Shown: in pieces, positions 1-4,855 of the stretch
How the letters are laid out: each line of letters opens with the position of its first letter
Position numbering within the stretch: position 1 is the stretch's first letter
Source: Alphaproteobacteria bacterium UBA2947
GTDB taxonomy: Bacteria; Pseudomonadota; Alphaproteobacteria; Rs-D84
DNA: 10,102 nucleotides
Direction: 5' to 3'
Assembly (NCBI GenBank): GCA_002348925.1
Contig: DEBV01000011.1
Location: 34,328 to 44,429 of the forward strand
Position numbers and translations under genes: made by a program
The notes under the pieces: model-generated
The model's input: only the letters and a program-made list of their open reading frames with translations
What the model was told of the DNA's origin: nothing
Databases searched by the model: none

Positions 1-2
1 TG

Positions 3-221
3 AAATTCAAAATTGAAGACGCTTCGGCAATCGGCTTTCAAAGCGCAGAAGTGACCATGGGCGGTGTTTCAACAGATAAAATATCATCAAAAACAATGGA
101 ATCTGCACTTTGCAAAGGGCTTTATTTTGCTGGCGAAGTTATGGATATAACTGGCGATTTAGGTGGCTTTAATTTACAGTGGGCTTTTTCCAGTGGCTTT
201 GTTGCAGGTTTAAACGCATAA
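3..221 (+). CDS. BaiN/HI0933-family NAD(P)/FAD-dependent oxidoreductase, C-terminal fragment
   Basis: This reading frame is open from the window edge and ends at TAA 219-221. It encodes the last 72 residues of a flavoprotein. The segment carries the C-terminal signature of the HI0933/YhiN/BaiN family: a 'TMGGV' turn, 'KTMES', 'GLYFAGEVMDITGDLGG' and 'NLQWAFSSG'. The glycine-rich 'FAGE..D..GD.GG' stretch is where this family closes its FAD-binding domain. The family comprises soluble flavin enzymes whose physiological substrate is mostly unknown, with BaiN linked to bile-acid metabolism in clostridia. No substrate can be inferred here. The gene converges on mtaB and the two stop ends overlap by 12 bases. 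The start lies outside the window. Confidence 0.9.
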   Translation, partial: KFKIEDASAIGFQSAEVTMGGVSTDKISSKTMESALCKGLYFAGEVMDITGDLGGFNLQWAFSSGFVAGLNA

Positions 222-1436
222 ACCAACAAATTTGTCATTTTCGATACCTGTGATTTTTACATCGCATATTGTTTTGTTCGGAATCGGCGCGCCAGTTATC
301 TTTACATCTATGTCATCAGGTGTGCGACCAGTGTTGTTTTCTTCGACCAAAACGGAAACTATTTTTCCAATCTGTGATTGCATGAATTTTGCGCGATTTT
401 GTGCAACTATGTCGTAAATGATTTTCACACGTTTTTTTGATTCTGCACGATTGACTTGGTTTGGCAGTTCTGCCGCAACTGTGCCTGGGCGCGGGGAAAA
501 AGGAAACGCATGCACGTTTATCAGTCCCATTTCACGAACCACTTCAGCGGTTTCATTAAATAATTCTGCTGTTTCACCTGGGAATCCACAGATTATATCT
601 GCACTGAACGAAACCGCACCATCTGAAAGACGCACCAGTTCGCGCAATTTGTCAGTGTTATGACGACGACGCATTGCGTGCAAAATCGGATTGCTGGCCG
701 ACTGCATAGACAAGTGCAAATGTGGCATAAAACGCGTGTCTTTTTTCATAAGCGCGATTATTTTCGGGACTTCGGGCGATGCAGGATCTATGGACGACAG
801 GCGCAAATGTTGCATTTCTGGTACATCTTGCAAAAGCGCCGCACACAAATCTGACAGCATAAACAAACTTCCGTTTTCGCGACGCATGTAAGACGCTGTA
901 TCAACGCCCGTTAAAACTATTTCATAAAAACCGCTTGCAACTGCGGCGCGTGCGTCCGCCAGAATTTCTTCATACGGATAAGAAATATTCGGTCCGCGCA
1001 AAAAGCGTGTTATACAATATGTGCAATCGTGATTGCATCCGTTCTGAACCCGAATAAATTTTTTAGAAAGACGCGCTTCATTCGATTTAAAAATGTCTAT
1101 TTTTGATGTTTTTGGGTTAAAATTCGCACTTTCAAGTGCGGCAATATACACCCGTAAATTCATTTTGTCCGCATTGTCTATAACAAAAGCACGCGATATG
1201 TCTGCAAATAACTTTGGATTGCGCGTTGCGCCACAGCCCGTCACAAAAATTGCTGCATTTGGATTTTCACGCGAAAGGCGACGAACAGTTTGGGCGCACT
1301 GACGTTCCGCTTCTGCGGTGACAGAACACGTGTTAACCAAAATCGCATCGTCAATAACGCCTGACAGTTGTGCCGAAATTTTTTCACATTCCACTGCATT
1401 AAGGCGACATCCAAAAGATAATGTTTTTATTGTCAT
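210..1436 (-). CDS. mtaB: tRNA (N6-L-threonylcarbamoyladenosine(37)-C2)-methylthiotransferase MtaB
   Basis: This is a radical-SAM methylthiotransferase that converts t6A37 to ms2t6A in ANN-decoding tRNAs. The 408-aa length is usual for MtaB. The N-terminal UPF0004 domain has three conserved cysteines at about C10 ('FGCRLN'), C37 ('NTCSVT') and C68 ('TGCGA'), which ligate the auxiliary cluster. The radical-SAM motif CxxxCxxC is C134, C138 and C141 ('CNHDCTYC'). A TRAM-like RNA-binding tail occupies about residues 350-408. The 'GCRLN' start is typical of MtaB rather than MiaB or RimO, although the subfamily assignment rests on motif recognition only. The ATG at 1434-1436 has only a weak A-rich ribosome binding site. 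A good promoter lies 33 bases upstream, and the gene runs divergently from rpoZ. Confidence 0.93.
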   Translation of the reverse strand: MTIKTLSFGCRLNAVECEKISAQLSGVIDDAILVNTCSVTAEAERQCAQTVRRLSRENPNAAIFVTGCGATRNPKLFADISRAFVIDNADKMNLRVYIAALESANFNPKTSKIDIFKSNEARLSKKFIRVQNGCNHDCTYCITRFLRGPNISYPYEEILADARAAVASGFYEIVLTGVDTASYMRRENGSLFMLSDLCAALLQDVPEMQHLRLSSIDPASPEVPKIIALMKKDTRFMPHLHLSMQSASNPILHAMRRRHNTDKLRELVRLSDGAVSFSADIICGFPGETAELFNETAEVVREMGLINVHAFPFSPRPGTVAAELPNQVNRAESKKRVKIIYDIVAQNRAKFMQSQIGKIVSVLVEENNTGRTPDDIDVKITGAPIPNKTICDVKITGIENDKFVGLCV

Positions 1437-1444
1437 TTTTTTTC

Positions 1445-1475
1445 TTGATTTTTTCGACTTCTTAATGCATTATAG
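1445..1475 (+). promoter_or_regulatory. Possible rpoZ promoter overlapping the mtaB promoter
   Basis: TTGATT (1445-1450) and TTATAG (1470-1475) lie 19 bases apart on the plus strand, which is looser than consensus spacing. The -10 candidate sits on the same near-palindromic ATTATAGAC as the mtaB -10, so the two genes would share one promoter core read in both directions. rpoZ must start in this 75-base gap or upstream of it, so the gap is where its promoter should be, but the match is weak. Confidence 0.35.
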
Positions 1476-1497
1476 ACGCTGACAAAAACGATTTCAA
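1469..1497 (-). promoter_or_regulatory. Predicted sigma-70-type promoter of mtaB
   Basis: Read on the minus strand, TTGAAA (1492-1497) and a perfect TATAAT (1469-1474) are separated by exactly 17 bases. Transcription would begin near 1462 and give a short leader before the mtaB ATG at 1436. The match is by eye to the consensus. Confidence 0.65.
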
Positions 1498-1511
1498 CAA
1501 AGGATTTTATT

Positions 1512-1901
1512 ATGGCTCGTGTAACAAATTCTGATACTTTACCATATGTAGACAGTCGCTATGAATTGGGAATGCTGGCTTCACAACGCGTTCGTGACCT
1601 TAACGGTGGCGCAGAAGCAGTCGTTGACAAAGGGCATGACAAATTGACTGTTGTTGCATTGCGTGAAATCGCAAGCGGTAAATTGAATGTCAACGATGTA
1701 CGTCACGAATTTGTTCAGTCTTATAAAGATGCACCTGCTGCAATCGACGAAGACACATCTTTGGAAATTGCCAGCGAAGATCCTATGTTGCGCGAAATCG
1801 ATGCAGAATTGGAAAATTCTTTGATGGACGAAAGTGCTGATGAAACAGAAGACGCGACAGCGGAAGACGACACACCAGATTCATCAGAAGACGAAGAATA
1901 A
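1512..1901 (+). CDS. rpoZ: DNA-directed RNA polymerase subunit omega
   Basis: Omega is the small subunit that helps fold and assemble the beta-prime subunit into RNA polymerase. The protein begins 'MARVT', as is usual, and the first 75 residues carry the family core ('SRYELGMLASQRVRDL', 'KLTVVALREIASG'). In other species the equivalent region contacts beta-prime. After about residue 80 the chain becomes a long, strongly acidic, low-complexity tail rich in Asp, Glu and Ser, ending in 'SSEDEE'. Total length is 129 aa, near the long end of the family. The start is supported by AAAGGA at 1499-1504. A tRNA gene follows 16 bases after the stop, so the two are probably on one transcript. Confidence 0.93.
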   Translation: MARVTNSDTLPYVDSRYELGMLASQRVRDLNGGAEAVVDKGHDKLTVVALREIASGKLNVNDVRHEFVQSYKDAPAAIDEDTSLEIASEDPMLREIDAELENSLMDESADETEDATAEDDTPDSSEDEE

Positions 1902-1917
1902 AAAAATAACCCAATCT

Positions 1918-2008
1918 GGAGACGTCGCATAGTTGGTCTAGTGCGCCACATTGGAAATGTGGTATACTCGCAAGGGTATCAAGGGTTCGAATCCCTTCGT
2001 CTCCGCCA
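1918..2008 (+). tRNA. tRNA-Ser (anticodon GGA)
   Basis: This is a class II tRNA of 91 bases with the CCA end encoded. The acceptor stem GGAGACG (1918-1924) pairs fully with CGTCTCC (1998-2004), the discriminator is G2005, and CCA is 2006-2008. The anticodon stem CCACA/TGTGG (1946-1950 with 1958-1962) encloses loop TTGGAAA, giving anticodon GGA at 1953-1955, which reads UCC and UCU serine codons. The long variable arm (about 1963-1980) is characteristic of serine tRNAs. The T arm AAGGG-TTCGAAT-CCCTT occupies 1981-1997. The last 13 bases recur at 2188-2200. Confidence 0.97.
1996..2008 (+). repeat. Direct repeat copy 1: 3' end of tRNA-Ser (attachment-site-like)
   Basis: The 13 bases TTCGTCTCCGCCA at the very end of the tRNA gene recur exactly at 2188-2200. 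A tRNA 3' end is a classic target for tyrosine-recombinase integrases, which leave such a duplication. No integrase gene is present in the window, so an att role is inference. Confidence 0.6.
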
Positions 2009-2010
2009 GA

Positions 2011-2053
2011 TTAAAACTTTAAAAATCCGCCAAAGGCGGATTTTTGGTTTTAA
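2011..2053 (+). terminator. Intrinsic terminator downstream of tRNA-Ser
   Basis: An 11-bp perfect stem, AAAAATCCGCC (2021-2031) against GGCGGATTTTT (2035-2045), has an AAA loop and a U-rich 3' arm. An outer pair, TTAAAAC (2011-2017) with GTTTTAA (2047-2053), extends the symmetry. It would end the rpoZ and tRNA-Ser transcript and could also work in the reverse direction. Confidence 0.8.
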
Positions 2054-2187
2054 CGGGTGGGACGAAGGGATGCGCCAGAGCGAAGCGCATGGCGAATACG
2101 AGAATACACAATTAAAAAAATCATAAAAACGGGGTCTGTTATGACGAGTTTTTATAGATTTTTATTATTGTGTATCGAGGATAAGAA
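2054..2187. other. Structured intergenic element: GC-rich hairpin plus long AT-rich inverted repeat
   Basis: This stretch between the two tRNA-end repeats encodes nothing recognisable but is highly structured. A GC-rich hairpin pairs ATGCGC (2070-2075) with GCGCAT (2085-2090). A long imperfect palindrome follows: ATACACAAT (2104-2112) pairs with ATTGTGTAT (2167-2175), AAAAATC (2116-2122) pairs with GATTTTT (2157-2163), and ATAAAAAC (2123-2130) pairs with GTTTTTAT (2148-2155). That gives about 24 bp of stem around a 17-base loop. No U-tract follows the stem on the plus strand, so it is not a plain terminator. It may be a dispersed palindromic repeat, a miniature mobile element or a small structured RNA. 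Confidence 0.5.
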
Positions 2188-2200
2188 TTCGTCTCCGCCA
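2188..2200 (+). repeat. Direct repeat copy 2 of the tRNA-Ser 3' end
   Basis: This is an exact second copy of TTCGTCTCCGCCA, starting 192 bases after the copy inside the tRNA. The bases just upstream do not continue the tRNA T arm, so this is a 13-bp duplication and not a decayed full tRNA. A terminator begins nine bases later, which would fit the original tRNA downstream sequence having been pushed away by an insertion. Confidence 0.6.
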
Positions 2201-2208
2201 CGAAAATC

Positions 2209-2236
2209 AAACGCCCTATCGGGCGTTTTATTTTTG
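2209..2236 (+). terminator. Intrinsic terminator
   Basis: AAACGCCC (2209-2216) and GGGCGTTT (2221-2228) form a perfect 8-bp stem with a TATC loop, followed by the T-rich stretch TTATTTTTG. The A-rich 5' side also gives some terminator character on the minus strand, where it would follow the ankyrin remnant ending at 2243. Confidence 0.8.
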
Positions 2237-2242
2237 TGGTAT

Positions 2243-2460
2243 TTATTTTGCATTATGCAACATAAGACATTCTTTAACTGCTAGCCATTTTTTTACTATT
2301 TCCATATCTTTTTCACCTGCATCAATACGTTCTTGTACATAATCGAGACACGTTTTACCATCATTATCTCGCGCATTAATATCTGCGCCATGATTAATCA
2401 GCATTTCTGCAATTTGGGCATTTTTTTATCAGCACTCTCCAGATTAAAACCCTTGTTTTT
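2243..2460 (-). pseudogene. Remnant of an ankyrin-repeat protein gene (5'-truncated, frameshifted)
   Basis: On the minus strand, a frame ending at TAA 2243-2245 encodes a clear ankyrin repeat: 'AEMLINHGADINARDNDG' and then 'KTCLDY', with the hallmark 'GADINARD.DGKT' hairpin. Further downstream are a helix-rich stretch and a short tail. Upstream in this frame a stop is reached at once. The ankyrin-like continuation ('FNLESADKKN') lies in another frame and is restored if the seven-T run at 2421-2427 (A7 on the coding strand) had one more base. No start codon or complete repeat is found further upstream, where the region merges into the plus-strand promoter at 2453-2481. A sequencing or assembly error in the homopolymer could explain the shift, but the truncation would remain. 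Confidence 0.7.
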
Positions 2461-2481
2461 AATCTTAATTTGTGATATAAT
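2453..2481 (+). promoter_or_regulatory. Extended -10 promoter of the phage-tail-like gene
   Basis: TTGTTT (2453-2458), a 17-base spacer and a perfect TATAAT (2476-2481), preceded by TG at 2473-2474, make a strong extended -10 sigma-70 promoter. Predicted transcription starts near 2488, only a few bases before the first of two terminator-like hairpins. Confidence 0.75.
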
Positions 2482-2493
2482 ATGTGTATTCAG

Positions 2494-2519
2494 CGGACGG
2501 CATATGTTGTCCGTTTTTT
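2494..2519 (+). terminator. First leader hairpin with U-tract (terminator or attenuator)
   Basis: CGGACGGC (2494-2501) pairs with GTTGTCCG (2506-2513), including two G-U pairs, around an ATAT loop. Six T residues (2514-2519) follow directly. It has the form of a complete intrinsic terminator at the extreme 5' end of the transcript from the 2453-2481 promoter. Confidence 0.7.
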
Positions 2520-2524
2520 CATGC

Positions 2525-2553
2525 GCTCACGACATATGTCGCGGGCTTTTTTT
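2525..2553 (+). terminator. Second leader hairpin with U-tract (terminator or attenuator)
   Basis: GCTCACGAC (2525-2533) pairs with GTCGCGGGC (2538-2546), with one A-C mismatch and one G-U pair, again around an ATAT loop. Seven T residues (2547-2553) follow. It shares the C-ATAT-G apex with the first hairpin although the stems differ, and it ends only 9 bases before the ribosome binding site of the downstream gene. Confidence 0.7.
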
Positions 2554-2574
2554 ATATAAAAAAAGGAAATAAAT

Positions 2575-3027
2575 ATGGCAAGACAAATACAAATAAGACG
2601 CGGCAGTGCCGCTAAACATGCAAATTTTACTGGTGCAATTGGCGAAATCACCATGGACACCACAAATAAAACACTGCGTGTGCATGATGGAACAACAGCG
2701 GGCGGAACAATTCTGGCAAAGCAGAGTGAAATACCAGACACTTCTTCATTCAAGAGTATGCTGGCATTATTTTTACCTGATTATTCTAATGGGCAAAGCA
2801 TCACATCGTTTCCTTTTACCGCACCATGTGATTGTATGTGTTATGCAGTAACAGGCGAGGCAACATTAACTGTTAATGATAATGAAATATGCTATTTTGG
2901 TGTTAGTGGTTCAGCATCTGGTGTGAATGGTTTTAAATGGTTTATGTCAGCGGGAGATGTTGCCAAGGTGACATGGGGGTCTGTTATACGACCAAAATAT
3001 TATCCATTAAAATATACCAAAGCATAA
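2575..3027 (+). CDS. Small phage-tail-fibre-like protein with Mtd-type N-terminal module
   Basis: This 150-aa protein starts with 'QIQIRRGSAAKHANFTGAIG' and continues 'EITMDTTNKTLRVHDG' and 'AGGTILA' (residues 3-50). That is the repeat-like module found at the N-terminus of phage tail fibres and of the major tropism determinant (Mtd) family. After a linker of about 20 residues, the C-terminal half (about 72-150) is beta-rich and glycine and serine rich, resembling a short receptor-binding or trimerisation tip. No signal peptide or membrane segment is seen. The start has AAGGAA at 2563-2568, and the stop is a tandem TAATAA. No structural, lysis or integrase genes adjoin it. It may be a prophage relic or a domesticated binding protein. 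The module identification is by pattern recognition and the function is unknown. Confidence 0.75.
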   Translation: MARQIQIRRGSAAKHANFTGAIGEITMDTTNKTLRVHDGTTAGGTILAKQSEIPDTSSFKSMLALFLPDYSNGQSITSFPFTAPCDCMCYAVTGEATLTVNDNEICYFGVSGSASGVNGFKWFMSAGDVAKVTWGSVIRPKYYPLKYTKA

Positions 3028-3030
3028 TAA

Positions 3031-3071
3031 TAAAAAAACATTGCCAAAAGTTTTAATACCTTTGGCAATGT
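3031..3071 (-). terminator. Terminator of the glycan operon, possibly bidirectional
   Basis: ACATTGCCAAA (3038-3048) and TTTGGCAATGT (3061-3071) form a perfect 11-bp stem with a 12-base loop. Read on the minus strand, the hairpin is followed by a run of seven or more T residues (3032-3038 complement), which is canonical for ending the operon that stops at 3114. On the plus strand it lies just after the tail-like gene but lacks an immediate U-tract. Confidence 0.85.
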
Positions 3072-3113
3072 GAAAATATAAGTTTTTTGATTTTTTTTGC
3101 AAATATTAAAAAA

Positions 3114-3908
3114 TCATATTTTTAATAATTTTTTTCTCGTTTTCCTGCGCCAAGACCTAATAGGTATAAAAGCGCATAATACATGAACAAATATTTTTCT
3201 AAATTTAAACAATCGATAATTATAAATGTTCGATAAAATCACTTTTTTTATAATTGGTATATTTCCTAATAATACTGTAAAATCTGTTGTAAAGTCGGTT
3301 GGTGTATTATTAATATGTACAACAGTTACGTCATCATAGTAATCTGTATGAATATCTTTTAATCCTAACGTTTTATCATCTTCTATGTAAAGTAAATTTA
3401 TTTTGTGTGCACCGTATTTACGGTTTAGTTTTTTTATGCATTCTACCAATACCTTTGGTGATTCTTTATGACGTGCTATAAAACAAAATAACACCCTGTT
3501 GCTATCATTGATAGAATGAATAAAACGTTCTATTCTGCGGTTATATTTGTCTCTAACGTTGATAATATTTTGTTTAAATGGGATTCTAAACACAAAATCA
3601 TGGTGAAATTTAATACCATAATATGTATTTATCCAAGATTCGTGCACTTGATCTTTTGGGACATCTGGGTTTAATCTCATATATTTTATCGGATGAGTAG
3701 CATCTTTTTTTGTATATTTCTCCAAATATTCTGCTTTTAAATAATCTTTAAATTCATTTAATAATAATTCTGTTCGTAAAACAAAACTAGAACCGTCCAC
3801 CCAATCAAGTGGAGAAGAAACTTTCCGGACACCTAAACTATTTAAATGACCTGCACATGCACAATCTTCACCAATACTGACCACAAAATCATACTTTTTA
3901 TTTAGCAT
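3114..3908 (-). CDS. DUF1796 family protein (putative papain-like cysteine peptidase fold)
   Basis: The N-terminus, 'VVSIGEDCACAGHLNSLG' followed by 'SSPLDWVDGSS' (residues 9-40), is the hallmark of DUF1796, a family predicted to adopt a papain-like cysteine-protease fold. Cys16, after the 'SIGED' turn, sits where the family's conserved cysteine lies, and 'PLDW' (33-36) is the other strong motif. The rest alternates beta strands and helices ('RVLFCFIARH', 'INLLYIED', 'VTVVHINN') and ends in a basic tail. Family members are commonly found in polysaccharide clusters, but no biochemical role is established and none is assumed here. It is the last gene of the operon. Its ATG overlaps the preceding stop by 7 bases, with AAGGGG (3914-3919) as ribosome binding site. 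Confidence 0.8.
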   Translation of the reverse strand: MLNKKYDFVVSIGEDCACAGHLNSLGVRKVSSPLDWVDGSSFVLRTELLLNEFKDYLKAEYLEKYTKKDATHPIKYMRLNPDVPKDQVHESWINTYYGIKFHHDFVFRIPFKQNIINVRDKYNRRIERFIHSINDSNRVLFCFIARHKESPKVLVECIKKLNRKYGAHKINLLYIEDDKTLGLKDIHTDYYDDVTVVHINNTPTDFTTDFTVLLGNIPIIKKVILSNIYNYRLFKFRKIFVHVLCAFIPIRSWRRKTRKKLLKI

Positions 3909-4855
3909 TTTATCCCCTTGTTTCGCATAAAATCAGAAACAGACAAATCGCGTGACACAACACCTTGTTCAATCAGGAAATCACGCATTTTTTTACCAAA
4001 TTTTTTATCATATTCTTTACGTAATTGTCCAGATTCAAATAATTTTACCATGTGTTTCATATGGTCGCCCTGGCCATCTGGTAATAAAAAGATAGATTTT
4101 TGCCATCTTTTTACTTTCTTTTCCCAACCGTTGTAATTTCTTATATGATAGTGGTACAAACGTATATCCGCCGATTGATGTTTTATACGATGATGCATAC
4201 AAACATCATGATTTCCGTCAACTACAGATTTAAATCCATGTGTTTTATGTATTACCTTTGTGCATCCCTGAGAACCGATAAAATCTTCAAATAACGGGTC
4301 TGTATCTATTTTTAATTCTTGTGCTTTGAATTTTGTGAATGGATTTGTGACAAAATATGGACAATTCAGAAAGTCTGGCCGATCATCTGGGAACAGAAAC
4401 AACGAATCAACCCATAATACATTTGTTTTACCAGATAGTTCATTGGCAATAGATTTTTTTAAATCAAGACTTTGTGAATAATAAAATTCATCGGCATCGG
4501 CATTTATAACCCAATTAGCACCGTATTTTTTAAGTGCCATGTTAACCATATAATTAACCCATATTTTGTGTTTATGGTCGGGTGTTGTTTCGTTAATTAT
4601 TTCTATAATGAAACCTTCTTTTTTTAATTTTTCTAATATTGCATTGGTTTTATCGGTGCAATTATGTGTTGTCACAATAAAACCATCAACCCCCATGGCA
4701 TGGTGAAAACGGATATTTTGTTCAATAATGTCTTGTTCATCTTTGATTACTAGTGTCATAAATAATTTGATGTTGTTTTTACGTGCACGTACACGATTTC
4801 GTGCATTATGAGAAAACGGATACACTAACGTATCTAGTATTTTTTTATATATCAT
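3902..4855 (-). CDS. Glycosyltransferase family 2-like protein (GT-A fold, Glyco_tranf_2_4 / GT92-like)
   Basis: This 317-aa enzyme is expected to transfer a sugar from a nucleotide donor to a growing surface glycan in the cytosol. The N-terminal part has the pattern of the PF13704-type family: 'LVIKDEQDIIEQNIRFH' (about 35-51), a 'GVDGFIVTTHNCTDKT' strand and turn (55-70), and the metal-binding 'NADADEF' (118-124). The C-terminal half has conserved histidine-containing motifs 'GNHDV' (214-218) and 'HYHIRN' (235-240). No transmembrane segment is evident. The donor and acceptor cannot be read from sequence. Its ATG overlaps the TGA of the preceding gene as ATGA, with AGGAGA (4862-4867) placed well for translation. 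Confidence 0.85.
   Translation of the reverse strand: MIYKKILDTLVYPFSHNARNRVRARKNNIKLFMTLVIKDEQDIIEQNIRFHHAMGVDGFIVTTHNCTDKTNAILEKLKKEGFIIEIINETTPDHKHKIWVNYMVNMALKKYGANWVINADADEFYYSQSLDLKKSIANELSGKTNVLWVDSLFLFPDDRPDFLNCPYFVTNPFTKFKAQELKIDTDPLFEDFIGSQGCTKVIHKTHGFKSVVDGNHDVCMHHRIKHQSADIRLYHYHIRNYNGWEKKVKRWQKSIFLLPDGQGDHMKHMVKLFESGQLRKEYDKKFGKKMRDFLIEQGVVSRDLSVSDFMRNKGIKC

Noticed and set aside
2054..2200. Permuted two-piece tmRNA or a second decayed tRNA
   Set aside because: The segment ends in a tRNA-like CCA, but no T arm, tag frame or matching acceptor strand is found. Only 13 bases match the tRNA-Ser end.
1941..2284. Short plus-strand open frames across the tRNA and the palindromic region
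   Set aside because: They translate the tRNA, terminator and hairpins. There is no ribosome binding site or protein-like pattern.
2575..3027. Target gene of a diversity-generating retroelement
   Set aside because: The N-terminal module resembles Mtd, but no template repeat, variable repeat or reverse transcriptase is visible in the window, and the C-terminus does not look like a C-type-lectin variable domain.
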